From assembly GCA_007115705.1 (NCBI GenBank), contig QXEO01000550.1, positions 928,111 through 992,110 of the forward strand: a stretch of DNA of 64,000 nucleotides. Direction: 5' to 3'. Source of the stretch: Dactylis glomerata (taxonomy: Eukaryota; Streptophyta; Magnoliopsida; Poales; Poaceae). Each line of letters begins with the position of its first letter. Position 1 is the stretch's first letter. Both the position numbers and the translations under genes were made by a program. The notes below the pieces were generated by a model. It made no database searches. It saw only the letters and a list, made by a program, of their open reading frames with translations, and was not told the origin of the DNA. Of the stretch, positions 42,634 to 53,763 are shown one piece after another.

Positions 42634-45078
42634 ATGAATTCGACAGCTTTTTCGCTTTTAGACAACAGCAGTCCAGAAGTCGACGGAAGTCAAGAGGTGG
42701 AATTAACCATTGGAAGTTTGAGCATCCTCATCGGGCCATCGGGTTCGTCTCGCCTTTCGGATCCGACGAAACAAGATCAAGATCCGTCGGCAGAAGAGCC
42801 CGAAACAACAGCAAAGATGGAATATTCTGAAGGCTCCTCCAGCGAAGTAAACTCGCCGGTCAGCCCAGAGGAAGTGCAAAAAGAAAAGATCACAGAAGAC
42901 AACGAAGAAAAGGAAAATTTTGACGTAGAAGTCCAACTCGAAGATTTCACGATCTGCCTCGACGATGCCGCAGACAAGTCAACAGATGCATGGAAGACAG
43001 GATTAGAGCTTTCTGAAGATAGCAATTCGATTTTCTCAAGCTTTAATAGTAACATCCGCCATTGTGGGAGACAACTCAGAAGAATTCGATGAAAATAACA
43101 ACCCAGTGATAAACCCAGCAAATATTGATAGAGGAGCAAATCATCTAGCAGAAGGACAAACAGTGGAATCCCTCACAGCCAGGGAAAAAATTTGACTATC
43201 AGTCGACGAGTGGAAAATAATAAGAGAAGCCGTAGAACACGGCACACCAATACCATCCAGCTCCAGTAAAGACATGCTTCTTGGGTATCATTACGCCCTC
43301 AGGCAGCAAGCAAAGCAATTAGCAAAGGAAAAGGTAGAGATACAAAGAAGAAAAGATTCAGCAATTGCAGCCAGCGAAGCTGCTCGTAGAGCACGAAGCG
43401 ACGCATCATACAGCAACGCGAGGAAAAATCGTCGACATGGCTCAAGGTATGACAACCTCGAGTACTCCGACAGGCAAAGTATTTCCAAAAACCTCGACTC
43501 GTCCTTCCTATCGGTCGACGAGCAGGGAAACTGATGTGGCATCTCCCATGCATGATAGTGCTTACTATGCTATACCTGGTTATGTTGTTGCTGCTAATAT
43601 TAAGATAAAGTTTTTGTTCCTATTTCTCCCACGCAAGGAAAATGTTAGGGATGCAATTGGAGTGCAGTATTGGTGGAGCATGATGTCCTTGAAGGAGTCG
43701 GGTTGGGGACCACCTAGCAGCATGTTGAAGATATTGGCGCACCTACAAAAGAGTCCTTTTTATTTTAGTTTTGTTTGTTTAGTTTTTCGGTTTAGGAAAA
43801 TGGAGTCTGGCTTGTTTATTTGTTTTATTTTCCTAATTTCGTTTTGCTTGTAAGTCAAGTAATAGGGAGGTCGGCTGCAACTATAAAGCCAAAGGGGTAC
43901 GCACCAATGTAAAGGGGGGGTTGAATTTCGAGTTAAGAATAGACAGGAAAAAGGTCCCATGTCGGGGGACACCAATATCGCTGGTTTTGCTTGCTGATTC
44001 GCAAGGATCTGTTTTGCGGTTCGTGGAGTAGATCTAATCTGCTCAACGACTGATTTATCTTGCTGTTTGTTTGATCGCCGTGAAAGATTGGGCCAAACCC
44101 CCTTCGGATCACGCTGATCCGTATCAGAAACATCCTACCAAAAACTCCTGAAGCAGCACTAGTGGCAGCACAAGCATATCTACTTACAACTCGACCAAGT
44201 CCAGGAGATCCTAGAGAACATATGCATAGAGCAGCACTAAACGGACTCAATATGGTGGGCCACAAGCTATCAGCAAAAGGAGAAGAAGCACATCACCACA
44301 AGGAAGCGCACAAAGCAAGATCACCTCGCCGTCACAATAGTCCTCGGCATAGAAGCAGCAAACGCCGATCTCGATCACCATCACCAAAACAGCACGGTGG
44401 AACTCGAAGATCGCGATCCCCAAATGACAGGCGCGACTATGAGGACGACGAAAAGGAGATGGGGGCATCGTGCTTTACCCGTAGGGTTCGCACCACTCCA
44501 GTTCCTAAGGGATTCAAGCTACCTCATGACCAGCAAAAGTACGACGGGTCACAGGAACCACAATCATGGCTCGCAGATTACTTACAAGCAGTTCAAATAC
44601 TAGGAGGAACCAAAGAGACAGCAATGCAAAGTTTGCAGTTACACCTCACCGGCGCAGCAAGGTCATGGTTGAGAAAACTAGAGAAAGAATCCATTGGAAG
44701 CTGGGAAGACCTCACAAAGCAATTTACAAGCAACTTCAGGTCAACGTACAAACGGCCAGCATCAATAGAAGAAGTCAAAGCATGCGTACAACAACGCGAT
44801 GAAACACTACGGGCATACATCCAAAGATGGAGCCTCATCAAGAATTCAGCAGTCGAAGTTTCAGACGAAAGAGCAATAGACGCGTTCATCATTGGATTAA
44901 GGCGAAGAGACCTAGTCGAAGAGATGGGTAGAATCAAGCCAAAAACAGTGTCAGATCTCATGGACATAGCAAACAGATTTGCAGATGGAGAAGATGCGTG
45001 CAACAACAAACGGACACGATCTCCAGAGGACGACAGAAGAAACAGATACGGAAGTCAAAGGAAACTTGAATCCCTTGG
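42634..45078 (+). pseudogene. Gag of the inverted copy, interrupted by a solo-LTR-like insertion
   Basis: The frame starts MNSTAFSLLDNSSPEVDG and is acidic up to about 43030, where a shift occurs. It continues DEWKIIREAVEHGTPIPSS and an Arg-rich coiled stretch to 43531. After the 595-bp insertion it resumes at about 44132 (LPKTPEAALVAAQAYLL) with a basic RS-like segment (RSKRRSRSPSP-type) and the gag core (QPQSWLADYLQAVQILGG, LTGAARSWLRKLE, IDAFIIGLRRRDL). It stops being gag at 45078, where the oppositely oriented gag begins. The gag forms the particle shell in Gypsy elements. This copy is not intact. Confidence 0.75.
43532..44126 (+). mobile_element. Solo-LTR-like insertion in gag, 595 bp
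   Basis: The insert starts TGATGTGGCATC and ends GATCCGTATCA. GAAAC stands on both sides (43527-43531 and 44127-44131). The uninterrupted gag copy at 45389-45877 proves that the sequence is additional. It has a TATAAAGCC box near 43884 and no coding domain, so it fits a solo LTR. The family is not identified. Confidence 0.85.
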
Positions 45079-46363
45079 GAACTGGAGTGGTGTGAACCCT
45101 TCGGGTAAAGCACGATGCCCCCATCTCTTTTTCGTCTTCTTCATAGTCGCGCCTGTCATTTGGTGATCGCGATCTTCGAGTTCCACCGTGCTATTTTGGT
45201 GATGTCGATCGAGATCGGTGCTTGCTGCTTCTGCGCCGAGGACTATTGTGACGGCGAGGTGACCTTGCTTTGTGCGCTTCCTTGTGGTGATATGCTTCTT
45301 CTCCTTTTGCTGATAGCTTGTGGCCCACCATGTTGAGTCCGTTCAATGCTGCTCTATGCATATGTTCTCTAGGATCTCCTGGACTTGGTCAGGTTGTAAG
45401 CAAATATGCTTGCGCTGCTACTAATGCTGCTTCAGGGGTTTTTGGTAGGATATTCCCCTGCTCGTCGACTGATAAGAAGGACGAGTCGAGGTTTTTGGAG
45501 ATGCTTTGCCTGTCGGAGTACTCGAGGTTATCGTACCTTGAGCCGTGTCGACGATTTTTCCTTGCGTTACTATATGATGCGTCGCTTCGTGCTTTTCTAG
45601 CAGCTTCGCTAGCTGCAATGGCTGAATGTTTTCTTCTTTGTATCTCTATTTTTTCCTTTGCTAATTGCTTGGCCTGCTGCCTTAGGGCGTAATGATACCC
45701 CAAAAGCAAGTCTTTGCTGGAACTTGATGGTATTGGCGTGCCGTGTTCTACGGCTTCTCTTATTATCCTCCATTCGTCGACTGATAGTCGAATTTTTTCC
45801 CTGGTTGTGAGGGATTCTGGTGTTTGCCCTTCTGCTAGGTGATTTGCTCCTCTGTCGATATTTGCTGGGTTTAGCACTGGATTGTCATTTTCGTCGAATT
45901 CTTCTCAGTTATCTCCTATAATGGCGAGCACCTGGCATTGTTTGCCGATGTTACCCTTGAAGATTGAGAAGATCGAGTTACTATCCTCAGAAAGCTCTAA
46001 TCCTGTCTTCCATGTATCTGTTGACTTGTCTGCAATATCGTCGAGGCAGATCATGAGATCTTTGAGTTGGACTCCTGCGTCAAAATTTTCCTTTTCTTCG
46101 TTGTCCTCTGCGATCTTTCCTTTTTGCACTTCCTCTAGGCTGACCGGCGAGTTTACCTCGCTGGAAGAGCCTTCAGAATATTCCATCATTGCTATTGTTT
46201 TGGGCTCACTTGCCGACGGATCTTGTTTCGTCGGACCTGAAAGGCGAGATGAACCCGACGGTCCGATGAGGATGTTTAAACTTCCGATTGTCAACTCCAT
46301 CTCTTGATTTTCATCGACTTCTGTACTGCTGTTGGCTAAAAGCGAAAAAGCCGTCGAATTCAT
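45079..46363 (-). pseudogene. Gag of the Tat element (N-terminal part), two in-frame stops
   Basis: The frame starts with MNSTAFSLLANSSTEVDE at 46363 on the minus strand and stays in one frame. TGA stops stand at about 45902-45904 and 45389-45391. At the first, the inverted copy has TCA; at the second it has CGA, so a CpG transition is likely. The sequence stays homologous to the inverted copy until about 45079, where it breaks off within the PVPKGFK motif. About 80% of residues agree between the two gag copies. Confidence 0.8.
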
Positions 46364-46379
46364 GATTCCAACACCCAAG

Positions 46380-46399
46380 GTCCCCACGGTCGGCGCCAA
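46380..46399 (-). other. Primer-binding site of the Tat element
   Basis: On the minus strand, TTGGCGCCGACCGTGGGGAC follows the 5' LTR. It is a frequent primer-binding sequence of Tat and Athila elements. Confidence 0.8.
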
Positions 46400-46400
46400 T

Positions 46401-46734
46401 TAACGAGGGTTAACTCGACAAATGTCCTAGATGAAGGACTTAGGATCGGGGAGATAGGGCGTCGGATGAACTCGAAGGTAAAGTTAGTCGAAATAGGTGT
46501 ATGTCGAAAGTAAACTTGGGTGTTCAACCTGGCTTGCTTTCAATCTGGCCTACACCGTCCCCTCCTGGCCCCTATATATAGGTGGCCAGGTCTCGAGGAT
46601 CGGGTAGGGTCCGATACAGATTACAATATCGACATACAGTAAAGACTCGTATTCGACTATCATTACAATTGGGCCTAGCTTAACGGGCCTCAGGGGTACT
46701 CAACTAACGGGCTCTATTAACTATACCCTTGTCA
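46401..46734 (-). repeat. 5' LTR of the Tat element
   Basis: The sequence matches the 3' LTR at 35868 except for four bases. One of these changes the terminal CA (minus strand) to TA at the inner end. TATATATAGG is at 46573-46581. GCTGG follows at 46735. Confidence 0.9.
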
Positions 46735-46739
46735 GCTGG

Positions 46740-47640
46740 CATTCCGGTAGGTCCAGCCTACTAATGTCCACGACGAAAACCCAATCAACTCAAGGAAGAC
46801 CTAAGACAAAGTCCACCTGAATCCTAAGTGTTATGCGTGTTTGACTACATGACATGACATCTAAGTCTAATTAGTGTTTGTCTATGTAACCTTACGGGTT
46901 AAGGTTATTCGCGTAAACCCTAGGACAGGTTGCCTATATAATCTCAGCCGACGAGAGGCTTTAGGGCTAATTAAGACTCAGATTATAACTGTACACACCG
47001 TTGTAATCCCATATAAACATGAGTAGAATTTGCCTCCACGCAAGGGCCCCAAACCTAGGTAAACTGTGTGCAATCTCGTCTTGGAGATATGTCGTCTTAC
47101 GCCCTCTCTCTCTCCTCTCTGTGAGCCACCCTACAACACCTTCCCCTCATGTTGGAGAAGGAAAAGGTATCTCATGTGTTTGCCGCCAGTTTCACTTTCC
47201 TCTGAGTGCCTTCCTGCGTCAGGAGGTGGGGAACTCCGGTATGGGTTTGGCTGCGTAGTTTTGATCAAGCTAGCTTTAACTAGGGCTCGATTTAGGTGTC
47301 TGGCTGTGGTGGTGAGGACATGTCTTCAGTAGTGGCGTTGAATAAGGTCTTCACGTCTTGCCTTTGTTTTGTCGGTGATGCTTGCCATTGCTGAAGGGCT
47401 TATGGAGCTTTAGCCATGGCCCGTTCTGGGGTCCTGGACCTGTCTTCATTTCGTGTATGTGGTTTTCGACGACATTGTTTGGTGGAGTGGACAGTGATTG
47501 ATGAAGGTCAAGGAAATGGTTTTGTCGTGTTCTCCACATGGATTGGATTACGTACAAGAGATCACACTAACTTCACATCTACAATAAATTTTTTTTTGAT
47601 GAAACAAGCTGAGTTAACATATCTAACTTACTAAGAAGAC
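46740..47640. other. LTR-like sequence right of the Tat element and unassigned DNA
   Basis: 46860-47010 reads like an LTR promoter (GGTTGCCTATATAATCTCAG, then a transcript-end-like TTGTAATCCC). It is the continuation of the left flank at 35862. The part from 47090 has pyrimidine runs and no gene; it ends at 47580-47600 with ACAATAAA and a T9 run. Confidence 0.4.
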
Positions 47641-48080
47641 CAACGATCTAAGCAACAAAATATTAACAACTTACTAGCAATAACAACACCTTAAGGCCAA
47701 AACTTAATTGCAAACAACTTGTCAACACCCTCAATTATTTAGTCAACTAAACAAAGGGATCATAGCAAGAAGCAGACTAAAAACAAGGAAAAGAGTAGAT
47801 GGAGGGAAGATTAAGTGTTCTTACACAAGCCTTTGATCTAATAGATCTCATGGAAGAAGAAGAGTACAAGTATGGAAAAAGGTTTTTAGATCGAGCCTTG
47901 TTCATCCTCTATGCTTCTTCTATGTTCTCATCCTCCTCCTTGTTTCTTCCTTCCTCTCATCTCTCTCTCTGTCTCTCTCTCACACACACCACACACACAA
48001 TTTTGTTCTTGGATCTGATGCCCTCTTTTTGCGTTGGTTGGTCAAAACACCTTTTTACTTTCTGACATGGGTACAACAAC
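47641..48080. other. Unassigned sequence with pyrimidine and CA microsatellite
   Basis: A TCTCTCTCTG/CACACACACC low-complexity run stands at about 47958-48000. An 88-residue open frame (47799-48065) is largely made by it and is not supported as a gene. Confidence 0.4.
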
Positions 48081-48330
48081 CAGAAGATGATCGCTCCCAT
48101 TGATACAGCAACCAAAAGCGCGGGCCTTGCAAATACAAGGGATACAGTTCACACAGTCAAGTAGCCGCAGGTTATAGGGGCAACAATAACAATCAAGGAG
48201 ATGATCGTCGGAGTGGTGGCTACCGCAATGATAACACGGACGATTCAGGCCCCAGCAAGCCATTAAGGCCAAGAACATCAAGAGATTATAATCAGTCACC
48301 CGAAGATATTTTGAATGGACCCTTGATGAT
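48081..48330 (+). pseudogene. Fragment of a Tat-type gag C-terminus
   Basis: One plus frame reads GYRGNNNNQGDDRRSGGYRN and, further on, RDYNQSPEDILNGP. The last motif is typical just before the zinc-knuckle or protease part of grass Tat-type gag proteins. The fragment is short and bordered by unrelated sequence. Confidence 0.55.
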
Positions 48331-48837
48331 TGCAATTGCACAGGTCCTTTGTAGCTAGTTTCAATAAGAAGAGTATCGAACCACAAGGAGCTAGAGTTCA
48401 GAAAGTCTTAATGCCTCTAGTTATTATTATTAAAGAAGTACTTAATAATTATTGCTAATTCTAGGAAAAGTGTAAATGACGGTGTTTGATAATAGAATGT
48501 AGTTGTAAATAACAATAAAGTAAATAACAAAATAAACTAAGAGCATGCAATACGGTTGTGGAGAGTGCAATATGATTAAGGAGTTCTCGGGGAATTTTAT
48601 GACTTAAGATAATTTAGGTTTTCCTTCATGCTTGTGTATGGAGTGAAGCTCCATAATTGGATGAGTGCGCATCAGCCATCAACTCCTCATCCCTCATAAC
48701 CACCGTAGTGGATGATAGTCAGCCACTTCTATCCGACTACAATTAAGGGTTTCCCTGTGGTTATGGGTAGGCTTAGTGAGTCCCCTCATACCCCCTTGTC
48801 TAGATAAGATGAAGATCCGATGTGACATGTCACTTAG
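48331..48837. other. Unassigned sequence left of the Athila-type LTR
   Basis: No gene or terminal repeat is recognised. The sequence is AT-rich, with a small inverted piece around 48655-48700. Confidence 0.35.
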
Positions 48838-50233
48838 TGATACGTCCAAAATGTATCTACTTTCCCGAACACTTTTGCTATTATTTCTCCTCTAATTTGT
48901 GTGTTTTGAATACAACTAACGCGGACTAACGCTATTTTCAGCAGAATTGCTCTGGTGTCTCATTTTTGTGCAAAAATCCGACTTTCAGGAAAAATCCCGG
49001 AAAATATTGTAAAAATTCTATTTTACCAGAAGACCCACGGAGCCAGAAGGAGAGACGAAGGGAGGCAGTGGCCTGGGCTCACCACCAGGGGGCGCGGCCT
49101 AGGCCTGGCCACGCCCACCTGTGGTGAGGCCGCCTCGGTCGTCGCCTCAACCCCTCCTTCCGCCTACATATACCCTCTGACCTGAAAGGAGCGGGGGTTC
49201 GACATTTTTCCCAGATAGACTTCCGCTGTGCCGCCACCATCAGAAACCGCGATTCAGAACCAGAAACTCCGTTCTGGCACCCTGCCGGGACGGGGATTTG
49301 GAGGAGATCTTCATCACCATCACCACCGACGTCTCTCCATCAACCATCCATGACTCCCCCATCCATGTGTGAGTAATTCCCGCTGTAGGCGAAGGGGATG
49401 GTAGGGATTGGATGAGATCATTCATGTAATTTGCTATGAGATTGTTAGGGCATAGTGCCTAGTATCTTTTATTAGTGCTTATGACATTGTTGCAACTTGT
49501 TGTGCTTAATGCTTGTCACTTTGGGCCCGAGTGCCATGATTTTAGATCTCAACTTGTTATTGTTTTATGATGATACTTGTTGTTTATGGTCTTATCTACA
49601 AGTTGTATACACATATTGTTGTCCGGAACCCGAGGCCCCAAAGTGACAGAAATTGGGATAACCGAATGGGATGGCTGTGATATGAGGATCACATGTGTTC
49701 ACCGAGTGCTAATGCTTTGCTCCGGTACTTTATTAAAAGGAGTACCTTAATTACCAGTAGTTTCCCTTGAGGCCTTGCTGCAACAGGCTGGTAGGACAAA
49801 AGATGTCATGCAAGTTTCTCATTGCGAGCACGTACGACTATATACGGAACACATGCCTATGATTGTTAGTACTAGGATGCTTTATATTATTCATCTGCAA
49901 TTGCCCATGTCTCACTGATTTCATGAATTATCTTATCCATGCAACGCCCGTACATCCATCCCTATGCCTACAGTATTTCATCCTACTGTTTACTATTGCT
50001 ACTATTACCGCTTTTATTTTACTACTGCTGTTACTGTTTCACTACTATCACCACTATAAAACTGTTGCTACTGATAAACCGCTGCGAACAAGTATGTTTC
50101 CAGGTGCAGCTGAATTGACAACTCATCTGTTAAGGCTTATAAATATTCTTTGGCTCCCCTTGTGTCGAATCAATAAATTTGGGTTTTACTTCCCTCGAAG
50201 ACTGTTGTGATCCCCTATACTTGTGGGTCATCA
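48838..50233 (+). repeat. 5' LTR of the Athila-type element (about 1.4 kb)
   Basis: The LTR starts TGATACGTCCAAAATG and ends TTGTGGGTCATCA, seven bases before a primer-binding region. A GC-rich inverted repeat lies at 49078-49130 and a weak TATA-like CATATACC near 49168. The 3' partner is missing, so the right border rests on the primer-binding site. Confidence 0.75.
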
Positions 50234-50245
50234 AGACTATTTTCT

Positions 50246-50264
50246 GGCGCCGTTGCTGGGGAGC
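50246..50264 (+). other. Primer-binding site of the Athila-type element
   Basis: TGGCGCCGTTGCTGGGGAG differs by one base from the sequence found after the LTR at 54720. Confidence 0.75.
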
Positions 50265-50321
50265 ATAGCTTTATTTGTAAGTTCACTTGGGATTCATATT
50301 GTTCTCTGCAATCCTTTCATC

Positions 50322-52967
50322 ATGGGTAAACCTCGTGATGGAAAAGTTCCTATATTGCCATCCACTACAAGAAGAGGTACGACTCTGAACACCTCTATTG
50401 CTCTTGATTCACCATCTGTTATGAGTAAGTTGCTTACACCACCACATGCACACGCTACTGCTACTACTTCTGCTGAGTTTGAAAATGCCACTGATAATTT
50501 AGATGATGCTTCTACTGTGCTTGATGAGAGTGGTTCGCTAAGTTCCTTTTTAGATGCTACAATTGCTAGAGCTAAGATGGGAAACACCATTGTTACACCT
50601 GTTAGTTTACCTGAGTCTAGGGAATGTCCTAGTGATGATTTTGATGACGCTTATATTGAGCTTGATGATGATTTTATTGCCGAAGCTCGTGCTACTCGTG
50701 ACGCTAAAGCTGTTAAGGAACTTCTAGCGAGACGTGTTGTTAGATATAAATTGTCTCCTGATCCTAAGTTTGCTGCTTCTCCCATAAATATTAGAGATAA
50801 GGATTATGATTTCTCTTTAGATTTATCTTACATATCTATTGTTGAGAAAGAACCTTTTTGTGGTACTGAGAATGAAAGTGATATGGAGCACATGAATGAG
50901 CTTTCTACTTTGAGTAATTTGTTTTCTGATGATATTAAGCTTCGTACTTACTTTGTTGCTAAGATTTTTCCTTTCTCGTTGAAAGATGCAGCTAAAACTT
51001 GGTTTAATAGCTTGTCTCCTGGATCTATTCATAGTCCTATTGCTTTGGTTAATGCTTTCTTTCAGAAATATTTTCCTTCTAGTGCTCAACATGCTGCTGC
51101 GCAGAAAATCTTTGACTTTGAACAGGGAAAAGGAGAGATATTGCCTGAATCTTGGACGAGGTTTTGTTCTTTAATTAGAGCTTTGCCTAAAGAGCCATTG
51201 CCTAAAAATGAACTCCTTGATATATTTTATAATGGACTAACTGATGAACCTAAGACATATCTGGATAGTTGTGCTGGTTGTATTTTCAGGGAAAGAACTC
51301 CGGCTGAAGCTAAAGAATTAATGGCTAAAATAAGCCGGAATCATGATGATTGGACTCTAGTTGAGCCAGCACCAGCGCCAACACCTGCGCCGGTCACAGA
51401 GCCGACACCGAAGAAGAGAGGAATGATTGAATTAAATGATGAAGTTATGAGGGAAGCCAAGAAATCTCTTAAGGAGAAAGGTATTAAGGCCGAAGATGTG
51501 AAGAATTTACCTCCTATAGAAGAATTATGTAAGCCAATCCCTCACTCATCCTGTATTGAGGTACACTCTCTCCAACACTTTGATGATAGAGATATTCCTT
51601 ACTCTAAACCTCCTGGTCAATGCTTAGATGAGTTGGATAATTTTATTGTTAAGCAAGATAGTTTTAATAAAATGGTGCAGAATCATTTGTTGGAAAATTC
51701 TAGAGCTATTAACAAGTTGCAGGATATTGTGGAGAGAACCTCCAATGATGTGAAGATACTTGTTAAACATTTTCAAATGGTTCAGACTCAAATTGATCAG
51801 CTTACCAAGGTGCCGAAAGATTTGCTTGTTAATTCCGCACGAGAAAAACAAGCATGTGAAATACGCACAAGAGGAGGTGCTACCACTCAAGACCCCTTAT
51901 ATCCTGAAGGACATCCTAAGAGGATCGAACAAGATTCTCAGCGCAATTCAAGAGATGATATTCCTTCCAAGAAGAAGAAGAAGAAGAAGCATAAAACAAC
52001 TGCAGAATCCTCCGAAGTAGGTAAGGATCCTAATAGTGTTTCTATTTCTGATGCTGAAACTGAACCAGGTAATGCTTCCGATAAAGAAGAAGTTGAAGAG
52101 AAACCAAAAAAGATTGATAAGAATGCAAAGTACACCAAAGAAGACTTCATTGCCAACAAGCATGGTAGTGAGAGAGAACCTTGGGTACAGAAACCAATGC
52201 CTTTTCCCGGTAAGAAACATAAATCCAAGGAAGAAGAACACTACAATAGGTTTTGTGAATGGATGAAACCTTTATTTTTGCAAATTCCTTTGACTGATGC
52301 TATTAGAATGCCTCCTTATTCAAAGTATATGAAAGATATTGTTACTAACAAAAGGAAGATTCCTAATGAGGAAATTTCCACTTTACTTGCTAATTATTCT
52401 TTTGATGGTAAAGTTCCGGAGAAGCTTGGAGATCTAGGTATACCAACTATTCCTTGCTCCATTAAGAATAACTATGTTAGAACTGCTTTATGTGATTTGG
52501 GAGCCAGAGTTAGTGTCATGCCTTTTTCTCTCTATAAGAGACTTGATCTAGAAAAATTGGTATCAACTGATATATCTTTGCAAATGGCTGATAAGTCTAC
52601 TACTATTCCTATTGGTATATGTGAAAACGTTCCTGTTCAAGTTGCTAACAGTTGTTTAATATTAACTGACTTTGTTGTGTTGGAAATGTATGAAGATGAT
52701 AATATGTCTATTATTCTTGGGAGACCTTTTCTAAACGCTGCAGGTGCTATTATTAATTGCAATCAAGGAAAAGTAACTTTTAATGTCAATGACAAAGAGT
52801 ATACGGTTTATTTTCCAAAGAAGATTGATAGAAAGAATGCTCTAAATTCAATCAAGAATGTTGAGACCATCAGAGTTGGTCAGATTATTTGTTCAGAGCA
52901 AAAACCCAAAGAAGAATATAAAATTGTTATGATTGGGACTATGCCTATCAAGGTCGAGGTAACATAA
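50322..52967 (+). CDS. Gag-protease of the Athila-type element (881 residues)
   Basis: The intact frame probably starts at MGKPRDGKVPIL. An in-frame start further upstream lies in the primer-binding region and is unlikely. The gag domain is near residues 215-330 (AAKTWFNSLSPGSI, FFQKYFP, LLDIFYNGL). A Pro/Ala-rich linker, a coiled-coil stretch and a basic KKKKKKHK segment follow. The C-terminal part is an Athila-type aspartic protease with LCDLGARVSVMPFSLYKRL at about 722-740 and ILGRPFLNAAGAIINCNQG. The usual form is DLGASVSVMP, so the Ser next to Ala is Arg here; DLG itself is kept. The stop comes soon after the protease and no reverse transcriptase follows, although relatives continue into pol. 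The frame is open, so gag may still be made. Confidence 0.8.
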   Translation: MGKPRDGKVPILPSTTRRGTTLNTSIALDSPSVMSKLLTPPHAHATATTSAEFENATDNLDDASTVLDESGSLSSFLDATIARAKMGNTIVTPVSLPESRECPSDDFDDAYIELDDDFIAEARATRDAKAVKELLARRVVRYKLSPDPKFAASPINIRDKDYDFSLDLSYISIVEKEPFCGTENESDMEHMNELSTLSNLFSDDIKLRTYFVAKIFPFSLKDAAKTWFNSLSPGSIHSPIALVNAFFQKYFPSSAQHAAAQKIFDFEQGKGEILPESWTRFCSLIRALPKEPLPKNELLDIFYNGLTDEPKTYLDSCAGCIFRERTPAEAKELMAKISRNHDDWTLVEPAPAPTPAPVTEPTPKKRGMIELNDEVMREAKKSLKEKGIKAEDVKNLPPIEELCKPIPHSSCIEVHSLQHFDDRDIPYSKPPGQCLDELDNFIVKQDSFNKMVQNHLLENSRAINKLQDIVERTSNDVKILVKHFQMVQTQIDQLTKVPKDLLVNSAREKQACEIRTRGGATTQDPLYPEGHPKRIEQDSQRNSRDDIPSKKKKKKKHKTTAESSEVGKDPNSVSISDAETEPGNASDKEEVEEKPKKIDKNAKYTKEDFIANKHGSEREPWVQKPMPFPGKKHKSKEEEHYNRFCEWMKPLFLQIPLTDAIRMPPYSKYMKDIVTNKRKIPNEEISTLLANYSFDGKVPEKLGDLGIPTIPCSIKNNYVRTALCDLGARVSVMPFSLYKRLDLEKLVSTDISLQMADKSTTIPIGICENVPVQVANSCLILTDFVVLEMYEDDNMSIILGRPFLNAAGAIINCNQGKVTFNVNDKEYTVYFPKKIDRKNALNSIKNVETIRVGQIICSEQKPKEEYKIVMIGTMPIKVEVT

Positions 52968-53763
52968 GCATAAAGTGAAATGCAAAGTTTTGCCTCATAT
53001 AAAATTAGTTTGGTAACAAGACTTGATCAACCTTGTTAACAAAGTGATTTTATATGAATGAAACTTCGTTTTCACCGCATTTACTCAACCTCACTCATTT
53101 TTACTTTCACCATTTTTGTTCCCTTTGTTAATTACATGATGAGAGTATCTTAGAGCTATTGAAAGGTTGAGTTTGATTTGCTTGCAATCATTCCATCGTC
53201 ATTTTCCCGAGTTTTATTCTCTCATCATTTTTCTAAAAAATCCTCGAAAATAAAGTTTCTCAAAAAATTCCAGAAAAATCTTTTTACATTTTTATGTAAA
53301 AAATGGGGCAGAGAGGCACCTGGGAGACCTACCATGCCACCTCACCACCAGGGGGCGCAGCCCAGCCCTGGCCGCGCCCACCTATGGTGAGGGGGGGCCC
53401 CTGGTCTCTCACTTATCTCTTCCTCCCCAGCTCTTTCTCTCTCCCGAAAAACAACGGCATACCAGCTCAAACTCGTGTTCTTGCTGCTCTCCTTCTCGAT
53501 TTTTCGATCTCCTTGCTCAGCCCATCATTGTTGCTGAGATTTGGAGCATTTGTTCTCCGGTATGTGACTCCTTCGATTGTCCAAGTATAATTTTGTTTAG
53601 TGGAGTATTTCTTGAGTATTTTAGCTCTATAGGCTATAGGTGAAATGAGTTTGCATGCTTGTTCTATTGCTTAGAAATGTTATTTTGATGCATGTTAGCT
53701 CTCTAGTAACTCCCTATAGTAGTTTCCTATACTTGTTTGTCGTAAAATCACTTTTTATGAGGT
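52968..53763 (+). other. Non-coding stretch between gag-protease and the 3' frame, with LTR-like hairpin
   Basis: Pol would be expected here. Instead the sequence is AT-rich, with a GC-rich inverted repeat at 53341-53392 that closely resembles one in the 5' LTR. Pyrimidine runs (CTCTTCCTCCCCAGC, CTCTTTCTCTCTCCC) and TTTCAGAAAAGG just before the 3' frame look like splice-acceptor contexts. It could hold a second promoter or spliced leader for the 3' frame. Confidence 0.55.

Larger units (their letters stand above)
35868..46734 (-). mobile_element. Tat-lineage Gypsy element, minus orientation, pol-less and rearranged, 10.9 kb
   Basis: LTRs of 334 bp lie at 46401-46734 (5') and 35868-36201 (3'). 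The 5-bp duplication GCTGG flanks the element at 35863-35867 and 46735-46739. A primer-binding site TTGGCGCCGACCGTGGGGAC stands next to the 5' LTR. Gag, a protease region and two antisense genes are present; reverse transcriptase, RNase H and integrase are absent. A second LTR-gag copy in opposite orientation (42261-45078) sits between gag and protease. The outer LTRs differ at 4 of 334 positions by hand count. The structure agrees with Tat elements, which carry an antisense frame near the 3' LTR. Confidence 0.85.
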
